From Tragulus kanchil (lineage: Eukaryota > Chordata > Mammalia > Artiodactyla > Tragulidae): a stretch of DNA of 64,000 bases. The stretch spans positions 257,607,330-257,671,329 of the forward strand of contig JAIOJX010000026.1 in NCBI GenBank assembly GCA_022376925.1. The letters are read 5' to 3'. The notes beneath the pieces are model-generated. The model did not search any database. It was not told the DNA's origin and was given only the letters and a program-made list of their open reading frames with translations. Positions 43,773-54,330 of the stretch are shown here, piece after piece; position 1 is the stretch's first letter; each line of letters starts with the position of its first letter. A program made the position numbers and the translations under genes.

Positions 43773-45981
43773 GACTAGAGATCAACTACAGGAAAAACAA
43801 CTGCTAAAAACACAAACACATGGAGATTAAACAACACATACCTAAAAAAACAACTGATCACTGAGGAAATCAAAGGAGAAATTTAAACATTGCTAGAAAA
43901 AAATGACAATGAACACATAACTGTGCAAAACATATGGGATACCACAAAAGCAGTTCTAAGAGGGAAATTTATAGCAATACAACCCTACCTCAAGAAACTA
44001 GAAAAATATGAAGAAGATGACCTACACCTACACTTAAAACAATTGGAGAAAGAAGTACAAAAACTCCCCAAAGCCAGCAAAAGAAGAGAAATTATAAAGA
44101 CTAGAGCAGAAATAAATGAGAAAGAAATGAAAGAAACTATAGTACAGATAAATAAAACAAAAAGCTGGTTCTTTGAAAAGGTAAACAAAATTGAAAAGCC
44201 ACTGGCCAGACTCATCAAGAAAAAGAGTGATGAGAACCAGATCAACAAAATCAAAAACGAAAAAGGAGAGATCACAACAGATAAGGCAGAAATCCAAAGG
44301 ATTCTAAGAGACTATTATGAACAACTATATGGCAACAGACTGGACAACCTGGAAGAAATGGACAGTTTCTTGGGGAAGATTAATCTCCCAAGACTGAGCC
44401 AGGAAGAAACAAACTTTGAACAACCCAATCACAAGCTCAGAAATCGAATCTGTGATTAAAAATCTACCCAAAAATAAAAGCCCAGGGCCACACGGCTTCA
44501 CAGCCGAATTCTACCAAACATTTAAAGACGAGCTAATGCCTGTCCTACAAAAACTCTTCCAAACAATTGCACAGGAAGGAAAACTTCCAAAGACATTCTA
44601 CGAAGGCCACCATCACCCTGATACCAAAACCAGGCAAAGACAACACAAAAAAGGAAAATTACAGGCCAATTTCTCTGATGAACTTAGATGCCAAGATCCT
44701 CAACAAAACCCTAGCAAACAGAATTCAACGACACATCAAAAAACTCATACATCACGATCAAGTCGTGTTCATCCCAGGCATGCAAAGATTCTTCAATATC
44801 CACAAATCGATCAATGTGATACACCATATCAACAAAGTGAGAGACAAAAATCACACAAGATCGAAAACCTTCAATGAACACAATGATATCAACTCTCGGA
44901 CACAACAATCTGATCACTGGAAAACAACTGCTAAAACACAAAACATGGAGATTAAACAACACATACCTAAAAAAACAACTGATCACTGAGGAAATCAAAG
45001 GAGAAATTTAAACATTGCTAGAAAAAAATGACAATGAACACATAACTGTGCAAAACATATGGGATACCACAAAAGCAGTTCTAAGAGGGAAATTTATAGC
45101 AATACAACCCTACCTCAAGAAACTAGAAAAATATGAAGAAGATGACCTACACCTACACTTAAAACAATTGGAGAAAGAAGTACAAAAACTCCCCAAAGCC
45201 AGCAGAAAAAGAGAAATTATAAAGACTAGAGCAGAAATAAATGAGAAAGAAATGAAAGAAACTATAGTACAGATAAATAAAACAAAAAGCTGGTTCTTTG
45301 AAAAGGTAAACAAAATTGAAAAGCCACTGGCCAGACTCATCAAGAAAAAGAGTGATGAGAACCAGATCAACAAAATCAAAAACGAAAAAGGAGAGATCAC
45401 AACAGATAAGGCAGAAATCCAAAGGATTCTAAGAGACTATTATGAACAACTATATGGCAACAGACTGGACAACCTGGAAGAAATGGACAGTTTCTTGGGG
45501 AAGATTAATCTCCCAAGACTGAGCCAGGAAGAAACAAACTTTGAACAACCCAATCACAAGCTCAGAAATCGAATCTGTGATTAAAAATCTACCCAAAAAT
45601 AAAAGCCCAGGGCCACACGGCTTCACAGCCGAATTCTACCAAACATTTAAAGACGAGCTAATGCCTGTCCTACAAAAACTCTTCCAAACAATTGCACAGG
45701 AAGGAAAACTTCCAAAGACATTCTACGAAGGCCACCATCACCCTGATACCAAAACCAGGCAAAGACAACACAAAAAAGGAAAATTACAGGCCAATTTCTC
45801 TGATGAACTTAGATGCCAAGATCCTCAACAAAACCCTAGCAAACAGAATTCAACGACACATCAAAAAACTCATACATCACGATCAAGTCGTGTTCATCCC
45901 AGGCATGCAAAGATTCTTCAATATCCACAAATCGATCAATGTGATACACCATATCAACAAAGTGAGAGACAAAAATCACAC
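43753..45981. repeat. Direct tandem duplication 14 (unit about 1,125 bp)
   Basis: Copy A is 43753-44856 and copy B is about 44893-45981. About 36 bp of filler (44857-44892) matches neither flank, and the first 50 bp of copy B are scrambled relative to copy A. It duplicates the ORF2 linker and the start of RT. Confidence 0.92.
43890..44459 (+). pseudogene. L1 ORF2 linker region (copy A)
   Basis: 189 open codons covering the EN-RT linker: [66 protein letters not shown] frameshift follows just before the [10 protein letters not shown] motif. Repeated at 45015-45584 with two amino-acid differences (SKRR against SRKR). Confidence 0.85.
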
Positions 45982-46594
45982 GATCATCTCAATAGATGCA
46001 GAAAAAGCCTTCGACAAAGTGCAACATCCATTTATGATAAAAACTCTTCAGAAAATGGGCATAGAAGGAACCTATCTCAACATAGTGAAAGTCATATATG
46101 AGAAGCCCACAGCGAACATTATCCTCAACGGTGAAAAACTGAAAGCACTCCCTCTAAGATCAGGAACAAGACAGGGGTGTCCACTGTCACCACTACTATT
46201 CAACATAGTCCTGGAAGTCCTAGCAACAGCAATAAGAGAAGAGAAAGAAATAAAAGGAATCCAGATTGGAAATGAAGAAGTCAAGCTCTCTCTTTTTGCA
46301 GACGACATGATATTATACATAGAAAATCCCAAAGACACTATTACAAAGCTACTAGAGCTAATCAATGAATTCAGCAAAGTCGCAGGATACAAAGTCAACA
46401 CACAGAAATCACTGGCATTCTTATACACAAACAATGAAAAATCAGAAAACGAAATCAAAGAGGCAATCTCCTTCATCATTGCAACCAAAAGAATCAAATG
46501 TCTAGGAATAAATCTACCCAAAGAAACAAAAGAACTGTACACAAAAAATTACAAGACACTCATGAGAGAAATTAAAGAAGCCTCAAACAGATGA
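45541..46594 (+). pseudogene. L1 ORF2 reverse transcriptase domain
   Basis: RT fingers and palm: [20 protein letters not shown] and SPGPHGF (45541 frame), a frameshift at about 45730, then a 300-codon frame with [88 protein letters not shown] and [11 protein letters not shown]. The catalytic FADD (46295-46306) and the first catalytic Asp (SIDAEKAFD) are intact. The frame ends at TGA 46592-46594, where L1 normally has a Trp codon (TGG). Confidence 0.9.
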
Positions 46595-48522
46595 AGAGAT
46601 ATTCCATGTTCCTGGGTCAGAAGAATCAATATTGTGAAAATGACCATACTACCAAATATCATTTACAGATTCAATGCAATCCCTATCAAATTACCATTGA
46701 CATTTTTCACAGAACTAGACCAAATAATCACACAGTTCATATGGAAACGCAAAAGACCTCGAATAGCCAAAGCAATCCTGAGAAAGAAAAACGGAGCTGG
46801 AGGAATCAGCCTCCCTCACTTCAGACTATACTACAAAGCAACAGCCATCAAGACAGCATGGTACTGGCACAAAAAAACAGAACTATAGACCAATGGGACA
46901 AGATCGAGAACACAGAGATAAACCCACGCACCTATGGGTACCTTATTTTTGACAGAGGAGGTGAAACTATAAAATGGGACAAAGACAGCCTCTTCAACAA
47001 GTGGTGCTGGGAACATTGGACAGCTACATGCAAAAAAATGAAGTTGGAACATTCCCTGACACCATACACAAAGATCAACTCAAAATGGATTAAAGACTTA
47101 AATGTAAGGCCAGAAACCATCAAACTCTTAGAGGAGAATATAGGCAAAACCCTCAAGGACATAAATCAAAGCAAGATCTTCTCTGACCCACCTACTAAAA
47201 TAGCAGAACTGAAAAGAAAAATGAACATGTGGGACCTCATGAAATTTAAAAGCTTTCGTACAGCAAAAGAAATTACAAAAAAGCTGAACAGACACCCCAC
47301 AGAGTGGGATAAAATCATAGCAAATGAAACAACAGACAAAGAATTAATCTCCAAAATCTACAAGCAACTCAGACAACTCAGCACAGGAAAAACGAACAAC
47401 CCAATTAAAAAATGGGGAAAAGATCTGAAGAGACGCTACTAGAGCTAATCAATGAATTCAGCAAAGTCGCAGGATACAAAGTCAACACACAGAAATCACT
47501 GGCATTCTTATACACAAACAATGAAAAATCAGAAAACGAAATCAAAGAGGCAATCTCCTTCATCATTGCAACCAAAAGAATCAAATGTCTAGGAATAAAT
47601 CTACCCAAAGAAACAAAAGAACTGTACACAAAAAATTACAAGACACTCATGAGAGAAATTAAAGAAGCCTCAAACAGATGAAGAGATATTCCATGTTCCT
47701 GGGTCAGAAGAATCAATATTGTGAAAATGACCATACTACCAAATATCATTTACAGATTCAATGCAATCCCTATCAAATTACCATTGACATTTTTCACAGA
47801 ACTAGACCAAATAATCACACAGTTCATATGGAAACGCAAAAGACCTCGAATAGCCAAAGCAATCCTGAGAAAGAAAAACGGAGCTGGAGGAATCAGCCTC
47901 CCTCACTTCAGACTATACTACAAAGCAACAGCCATCAAGACAGCATGGTACTGGCACAAAAAAACAGAACTATAGACCAATGGGACAAGATCGAGAACAC
48001 AGAGATAAACCCACGCACCTATGGGTACCTTATTTTTGACAGAGGAGGTGAAACTATAAAATGGGACAAAGACAGCCTCTTCAACAAGTGGTGCTGGGAA
48101 CATTGGACAGCTACATGCAAAAAAATGAAGTTGGAACATTCCCTGACACCATACACAAAGATCAACTCAAAATGGATTAAAGACTTAAATGTAAGGCCAG
48201 AAACCATCAAACTCTTAGAGGAGAATATAGGCAAAACCCTCAAGGACATAAATCAAAGCAAGATCTTCTCTGACCCACCTACTAAAATAGCAGAACTGAA
48301 AAGAAAAATGAACATGTGGGACCTCATGAAATTTAAAAGCTTTCGTACAGCAAAAGAAATTACAAAAAAGCTGAACAGACACCCCACAGAGTGGGATAAA
48401 ATCATAGCAAATGAAACAACAGACAAAGAATTAATCTCCAAAATCTACAAGCAACTCAGACAACTCAGCACAGGAAAAATGAACAACCCAAACAAAAATT
48501 GGGGAAAAGACCTAAAGAGACG
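46348..48522. repeat. Direct tandem duplication 15 (unit about 1,087 bp)
   Basis: Copy A is 46348-47434 and copy B is 47435-48522. The last 50 bp of copy A differ at many positions from copy B ('cccaattaaaaaatgggg' against 'cccaaacaaaaattgggg'), as if the end came from another L1 copy or from low-quality sequence. Confidence 0.93.
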
Positions 48523-49108
48523 CCTCTCCAAAGAGGACATACAGATGGCCCAAAAATACATGAAACGATGCTCAACCTCGCTTATTATTAGAGAAATGCA
48601 AATTAAAACTACAATGAGATATCACCTCACACCCGTCAGAATGGCCATCATCAACAAATCTGCAGACAATAAATGCTGGAGAGGGTGTGGAGAAAAGGGA
48701 ACCCTCGTGCATTGCTGGTGGGAATGTCAATTGATACAGCCACTATGGAAGACAGTATGGAGATTCCTTAAAAAACTAAAAATAGAAGCACCCTATGACC
48801 CAGCAATCCCACTACTAGGCCTATATCATGATGAAATCAAAACTGAAAGAAGCACCTGTACCCCAATGTTTATTGCAGCTCTCTATACAATAGCCAGAAC
48901 TTGGAAGCAACTGAGATGTCCATCGACAAATGAATGGATACAGAAGCTCTGGTACATATATACAATGGAATACTACTCAGCTGTTCAAAGAAATGCAGAG
49001 GACTCAGTCCTAATGAAGTGGCTGGCTCTAGAACCTATCATAAAAAGTGAAGTAAGTCAGAAAGAGAACGACAAATATAGTATACTAACAAACATATATG
49101 GAATCTAG
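47975..49108 (+). pseudogene. L1 ORF2 C-terminal region with Cys-rich motif
   Basis: About 378 uninterrupted codons after the 7-A frameshift: [72 protein letters not shown], then [18 protein letters not shown] (the conserved C-x3-C-x7-H/C-type motif), [36 protein letters not shown], and the C-terminus ILTNIYGI. It is the longest intact stretch of the element. An out-of-frame open reading frame precedes it from 47678. Confidence 0.9.
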
Positions 49109-49438
49109 TAGGACGGTCTTGATAACACACGCAGTGAACTCATGGAAAAACAGAGCATAGACATAGGGACATTGTGGGGAAGAAATAGGGAGGGGGAGGC
49201 ATGGAGGGAGTAACATGGAAACCTATACTGTCATGTGTGGGAAAGATAGCTATTGTCATTGTGCTAAGGGAATAGGAGTGCTCCCAATGGCATTGGGTGA
49301 TGGTCCGGAGGGGTGGGATGGAGGGAACTGGGGGGGGTGGGGACCAGGGATATGCATATGACTGATTTGGGAACATACATGTCTGTGAACAACAAAACTC
49401 TGTAAAACCTTTAAAATAAAGAATTAAAAAAAAAAAAA
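49109..49438 (+). mobile_element. L1 3' UTR and poly(A) tail
   Basis: Starts right after the ORF2 stop: 'acacgcagtgaactcatgga', 'agggggaggcatggaggg', the G-rich stretch below, 'aacaaaactctgtaaaacc', AATAAA at 49415 and an A-run to 49438. Confidence 0.9.
49310..49342 (+). other. G-quadruplex-prone stretch in L1 3' UTR
   Basis: G4-T-G3-...-G3-aact-G8-T-G4. G-rich 3'UTR tracts able to fold as G4 are a known feature of mammalian L1. Confidence 0.7.
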
Positions 49439-49439
49439 C

Positions 49440-49828
49440 AGGTGGGAAATAGAAGACAATAGGTATAAACCCTTAAGTGCAAAGTAAATATTCCAATTAA
49501 AAAACTAATATTGTTTGACAACTTAAAAAATAATACTCAAATTCAGTGTTTATCAAAAACTCAACTTTAGTAAGAACACAGAAAGAAAACTCAATTTTAA
49601 GAAGGGTATAGAAAAATTAAATGTAAAATTATGGAGAATAGATTTATCATTTGAATTGACTGAAAGCAAGCTAGTGATGATATATTAATATCATACAGAA
49701 GAAATTTTAAGAAAATGAATATTAGCAGAGCTAAAATGAAATATTTAATAAAGTTAACGGAGCTATAATCCTCAAGGAATACATAATTATTCTGAGTTTA
49801 TATGTCTCCAATAGCATCTTTTCACAGT
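49440..49828. other. AT-rich flank without recognisable feature
   Basis: No gene or named repeat was recognised, and there is no clear L1 target-site duplication. Confidence 0.4.
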
Positions 49829-49831
49829 TTA

Positions 49832-50518
49832 TGTGATTCCCTTGTAGCTAAGCTGGTAATGAATATTTCTGCAATGAAGAAGACCCTGGTTTGATTCCTG
49901 GGTCAGGAAGATCCACTGGAGAAGGGACAGGTTATCCACTCCAACATCACTGCAGATGGTGACTTCAGTCATGAAATTAAAAGATGCTTGCTCCTCGAGA
50001 AGAAAATAAAACACACATACAACAAACCTAGGCAGCATATTCAAAAGCAGAGACATCACTTTGCCAACAAAAGTCCATATAGTCAAAGCTATGTTTTTCC
50101 CAGTAGTCATGTGTGGATGTAAGAACTGAACCATAAAGAAGGCTGAGCACCAAAGAACTGATGCCTCTGAACTGTGGTGTTGGAGAAAACTCTTGAGAGT
50201 CCCTTGGACTGCAAGGAGATCAAACCTGTCAATCCTAAAGAAAATCAACCCTGCTGTTCATTGGAAGGAATGCTACTGAAGTTGAAGCTCACCTGATGCA
50301 ATGAGACAAATCATTGGAAAAGACCCTGATGCTGTGAAAAATAGAAAGCAGTAGGAGAAGGGGATAACAGAGTATGGGATAGTTGAATGACATCACTGAG
50401 TCAATGGACATGATTTTGAGCAGGCTCTGGGAGATGGTGAAGGACAGGGAAGCCTGGCACGGTGCAGTTCATGGGGTCTCAAAGAGCTGAACATGACTAA
50501 GAGACTGAACTGAACTGA
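49832..50518 (+). mobile_element. Bov-tA head fused to BovB 3' end (ART2-like composite)
   Basis: A degraded tRNA-like head ('ttcccttgtagctaagctgg', 'ggtttgattcctgggtcagg') leads into BovB 3' coding and tail sequence ('tgcagatggtgacttcagtc', 'catattcaaaagcagagaca', 'ccttggactgcaaggagatc') and ends in 'gagactgaactgaactga'. This head-plus-BovB arrangement is the ruminant ART2-like composite SINE. Confidence 0.82.
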
Positions 50519-50537
50519 GTCCATTCCAGTATTTTTG

Positions 50538-50730
50538 GGATTCCCTGGTGGCTCAAATGGTAAGGAATCCAACTGCAATGTGAGAGATCTGGGTTTGATC
50601 CCTGAGTTGGGAAGATCCCATGGAGAAGGGAAAGGCTACCCACTCCAGCATTCTTGCCTGGAAAATTCCATGGTTCATTCATGGGTTGCAACGTGTTGGG
50701 CATGACTGAGCGACTTCACTTTCACTTTCA
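50538..50730 (+). mobile_element. Bov-tA SINE
   Basis: 'ggattccctggtggctcaaa', 'ttgatccctgagttgggaag', 'cactccagcattcttgcctg' and 'catgactgagcgacttcact' followed by (tttcac)n: a canonical and relatively well-preserved Bov-tA. Confidence 0.92.
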
Positions 50731-51171
50731 AAAGCATCTCTTCACAATATATGCAAAGAAACTGAGAAAACTAAATAGAAAAATCCACACTCATGGTGAA
50801 AGATAATCATACTTAAACTGCAAAATGAGCACCCCAAAATTCATCTATAAAAACTGATCAAATCTACAAAAAATATTTCTGAACAACATGGTTAATAACT
50901 TTACTCTAATTTACACATAAAGATCATTGAATCCAACAGAGTATGTATCTTTTCAAGTGAACGTTTATTTGTTCCAATATCAATAGAAATGAATATATAT
51001 AACAAGAAATGAAAAATCACAGTTCAACTTCCTTATAACACAGATACAAAAATTTGAAAGAAAATATTAACTGATTGAATCCAGTGGTACATAAGAACAT
51101 ATCAAAACCAATTAGATTTATTCCAGAGATATAAAAAAAAAATTATGTACTATACTATTTGAACAGCATAA

Positions 51172-51750
51172 GGGAGAACAGCCCAAAATGATGGAGAAGA
51201 AAGACCCTAAGCTCATGAGCACACAGAAATCACAACAATTCACAGAACAACCACTGAAAAGGTCTGAAATCTGTTCAAAAAAAGATCTTCTACAACTAAA
51301 AACATAAAGAAGGAATGAAACGAACACTGATAGGATGAGTGGACTCAATATAATCAGATCCCACAATCCTCAGATTCACAGGGTACAAATAGGAAAGTAG
51401 TCATATTACAGGGGTTCTTCCACCAACGTGAAATTTCTGAGCCCAGAGTAGGGACCCAGAACTTGGAACAAGAGCTCCCAGAGCATTTGACTTTGAAAGC
51501 CAGTGGGGCTTGATTCAAGGAACTCCATTGAGTTGGGAAAAATAGAGACTGCACTCTTAAAGGCACACACAAAATCTTATATACACCAGGATCAAAGGAA
51601 AAAGCAGTAATTTATAGGAGAATAGGCCAGACCTTCCCAACATTCTTGCAAGGTCTCCTGGGGAGCTGGGGACCAGCTATGTCTTATTCTGGGGACAAAG
51701 AACAGATTTAGGAGCATTCATCTTCATCTCTCATGAAGGCTGACATTTGT
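51172..51750 (+). mobile_element. Old L1 5' UTR (copy A)
   Basis: Starts with a decayed L1 5' end ('cccaaaatgatggagaagaa', where older L1s have caagatggcgg), then 'agatcttctacaactaaaaa', 'gaaagccagtggggcttgat', 'agactgcactcttaaaggca', 'gcaaggtctcctggggagct'. Highly diverged, L1M-type. Confidence 0.7.
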
Positions 51751-51751
51751 C

Positions 51752-51877
51752 AGTTGGGAAGATCCCATGGAGAAGGGAAAGGCTACCCACTCCAGCATTC
51801 TTGCCTGGAAAATTCCATGGTTCATTCATGGGTTGCAACGTGTTGGGCATGACTGAGCGACTTCACTTTCACTTTCA
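51752..51877 (+). mobile_element. Headless Bov-tA fragment created by duplication
   Basis: Identical to 50606-50730 and missing the tRNA head. It is not an independent insertion. Confidence 0.9.
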
Positions 51878-53055
51878 AAAGCATCTCTTCACAATATATG
51901 CAAAGAAACTGAGAAAACTAAATAGAAAAATCCACACTCATGGTGAAAGATAATCATACTTAAACTGCAAAATGAGCACCCCAAAATTCATCTATAAAAA
52001 CTGATCAAATCTACAAAAAATATTTCTGAACAACATGGTTAATAACTTTACTCTAATTTACACATAAAGATCATTGAATCCAACAGAGTATGTATCTTTT
52101 CAAGTGAACGTTTATTTGTTCCAATATCAATAGAAATGAATATATATAACAAGAAATGAAAAATCACAGTTCAACTTCCTTATAACACAGATACAAAAAT
52201 TTGAAAGAAAATATTAACTGATTGAATCCAGTGGTACATAAGAACATATCAAAACCAATTAGATTTATTCCAGAGATATAAAAAAAATTATGTACTATAC
52301 TATTTGAACAGCATAAGGGAGAACAGCCCAAAATGATGGAGAAGAAAGACCCTAAGCTCATGAGCACACAGAAATCACAACAATTCACAGAACAACCACT
52401 GAAAAGGTCTGAAATCTGTTCAAAAAAAGATCTTCTACAACTAAAAACATAAAGAAGGAATGAAACGAACACTGATAGGATGAGTGGACTCAATATAATC
52501 AGATCCCACAATCCTCAGATTCACAGGGTACAAATAGGAAAGTAGTCATATTACAGGGGTTCTTCCACCAACGTGAAATTTCTGAGCCCAGAGTAGGGAC
52601 CCAGAACTTGGAACAAGAGCTCCCAGAGCATTTGACTTTGAAAGCCAGTGGGGCTTGATTCAAGGAACTCCATTGAGTTGGGAAAAATAGAGACTGCACT
52701 CTTAAAGGCACACACAAAATCTTATATACACCAGGATCAAAGGAAAAAGCAGTAATTTATAGGAGAATAGGCCAGACCTTCCCAACATTCTTGCAAGGTC
52801 TCCTGGGGAGCTGGGGACCAGCTATGTCTTATTCTGGGGACAAAGAACAGATTTAGGAGCATTCATCTTCATCTCTCATGAAGGCTGACATTTGTCTTGA
52901 GTCATCAGCACCAAGACCTGGTCCCATCCAACAGCCTCTTGGTTCCAGTCCTGGGATGCCTCAGGCTAAAGAACTCAGTGGAGACACATGCTGATCTATC
53001 AGCAGACAGACTGCCTCAAGATTTCCTTAGCCCACTGCCTCAGCTAGGCATGCCC

Positions 53056-53390
53056 CTAGGGTGGTCCAGTGGGTAAGGACACCGCCTTGCAGTGGAAGGG
53101 GCGCCAGTTCGGGCCCTGGCCTGGGAAGATCCCACGTGCCGCGGAGCGGCTGGACCCATGTGTCCAATCACCGAGCCGGAGCTCTGGAGCTCATGCGCCC
53201 AGAGCTGGCGCTCTACAACGACAGATGCCACCGTGATGGGAGGCCCACAGGAGCCAAAGAACGAAGACGAATGAAAATAGAGAAATGAAAGACCAATAGA
53301 AGTGACCCGCCCACTCCCCTCCCTCCTCAACCCGACCCCCACCCAAACGTAAATAAATAAATAAATCTTAAAAAAAAAAAAAAGAAGAGA
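53056..53390 (+). mobile_element. CHR-type tRNA-Glu SINE, 5' truncated, nested in old L1
   Basis: Starts within the head at 'gggtggtccagtgggtaagg' (lacking 'gcttccct') with box A present, then 'gccgcggagcggctggaccc', 'gagccggagctctggagctc', a C-rich segment and an (aaat)n/A-run tail. Confidence 0.9.
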
Positions 53391-53577
53391 ACATTTCAAA
53401 AAAAAGAAAAGAAAAGAAATGGTCATCTGCCAGAGGGCCAACACCTATCCTCATTCACTGGAGACGGGCTGCGTCTCCAGTCCCTGGAGGCACCAGTCCC
53501 TCCTGCCAGAAAGCCTCCACAAACCTCTAGATCACCTTCATCCAAAAGGAGACAGACACCAGAATCCAGATGACTGT

Positions 53578-53838
53578 GGGGCTTCCCTGGTGGTCCAGTG
53601 GGTAAGGACACCGCCTTGCAGTACAAAGGGCGCCGGTTCGATTCCTGGCCTGGGAAGATCCCACGTGCTGTGGAGTGGCTGGATCGATGTGTCCAATTAC
53701 CAAGCCAGAGCTCTGGAGCGCATGCACCCAGAGTCGGTGCTCTGAGACGAGAGAGGACACTGCGATGGGAGGCCCACACAGGCCAAAGAACAAAGATACA
53801 TAAATGAAAGATCAATAGAAGTGGCCAAAAAAAAAAAA
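53578..53838 (+). mobile_element. CHR-type tRNA-Glu SINE nested in old L1
   Basis: Complete head 'ggggcttccctggtggtcca', box A intact, box B 'ggttcgattcc', then 'gtgtccaattaccaagccag' and an A-run tail. Flanks 'gatgactgtg' and 'gaagactgtg' look like a target-site duplication with one mismatch. Confidence 0.92.
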
Positions 53839-54330
53839 AGGAAGACTGTGATCCCATAACCTATAGACAGAATCCACAAACGCAAGCTAGATACTACATT
53901 GGGGTCAGCAGGCTCCTGGCGCTTGGGTGACAAGAAGGGCGTGCACTGCAGGGATGTACAGGATGTCTCCTACAGAAAGCCACTTCTCCAGGGTGGGAAA
54001 ATGTAACTAATCTACCACATACCTAAAAATAAAAAATAGCAACCTAGACAGAACAAGATGACAGAGGAATACATTACACAAGAAGAAACAAGATAAAACC
54101 TCAGAAGAACTGGAAATAGGAGTCAGGCAATCTACCTGAGAAAGAGTTTAGAGTAATGGTTGTAAAGATGAGCAAATACCCTGAGGTAAGAATGGAGGCA
54201 GAGAATAAGAAACTGTAATTTTTAACAAAGAATTAGACAATATGAAGAACAACCAAACATAACTGAAGGATATAACAACTGAAATGAAAAATACATGAGA
54301 AGGAGACAATAGCAGACAAAAGGAGTTTTA

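Larger units (their letters stand above)
42402..49108 (+). pseudogene. L1 ORF2 (endonuclease-reverse transcriptase), broken
   Basis: ATG at 42402 begins MTVGTFVSIITL. After 12 codons two SINEs (42439-43099) interrupt, and the frame resumes at 43100 in the duplicated target site. Then follow the EN domain (to 43772), linker (43890 on), RT (45541-46594), thumb/C-terminal region and Cys motif, ending at TAG 49106-49108. Two 1.1-kb tandem duplications lie inside (junctions near 44893 and 47435). Independent defects: a one-base loss after 43760; frameshifts near 44410/45535 and 44605/45730; TGG-to-TGA at 46592 (also 47679); and a frameshift at a 7-A run (46871, also 47958). Confidence 0.9.
38293..49438 (+). 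mobile_element. Near full-length L1 LINE, inactivated
   Basis: Runs from the 5'UTR start ('ggggagagggggccaagatg') through ORF1, ORF2 and 3'UTR to an AATAAA (49415-49420) and a poly(A) run. The 11.1 kb length includes three tandem duplications of about 1.1 kb and two nested SINEs (about 0.65 kb). Without the duplications it is about 7.1 kb, and about 6.5 kb without the SINEs as well, which is normal for a complete mammalian L1. ORF1 has three internal stops. ORF2 carries frameshifts, a nonsense codon, a lost endonuclease Asp and the SINE insertion, so it cannot be autonomous. I saw no clear target-site duplication. Confidence 0.92.
50605..52896. repeat. Direct tandem duplication 16 (unit about 1,147 bp)
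   Basis: Copy A is 50605-51750 and copy B is 51751-52896. It begins inside the Bov-tA, so the second copy shows a headless SINE (51752-51877). There is a small A-run difference near 51130 against 52277. Confidence 0.95.
52316..54330 (+). mobile_element. Old L1 5' region to ORF1 start (copy B and continuation)
   Basis: Copy B of the old 5'UTR continues past the duplication: 'ctgggatgcctcaggctaaa', 'agaaagcctccacaaacctc' and, after two nested SINEs, 'ctccagggtgggaaaatgta', 'acctgagaaagagtttagag', 'ataacaactgaaatgaaaaa', which correspond to the leader and start of ORF1 of an L1M-type element. Too decayed for an open frame; it fades out near 54330. Confidence 0.7.

Noticed and set aside
47678..49108. 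476-codon open frame as a single intact protein
   Set aside because: The first ~97 codons are out of frame relative to L1 ORF2 (the true frame there ends at 47975). Only the part after the 7-A run is real ORF2.
38260..49460. Target-site duplication of the full-length L1
   Set aside because: I compared the 5' flank ('gaggaataaagaacag') with the 3' flank ('caggtgggaaatagaag') and found no exact repeat long enough to claim.
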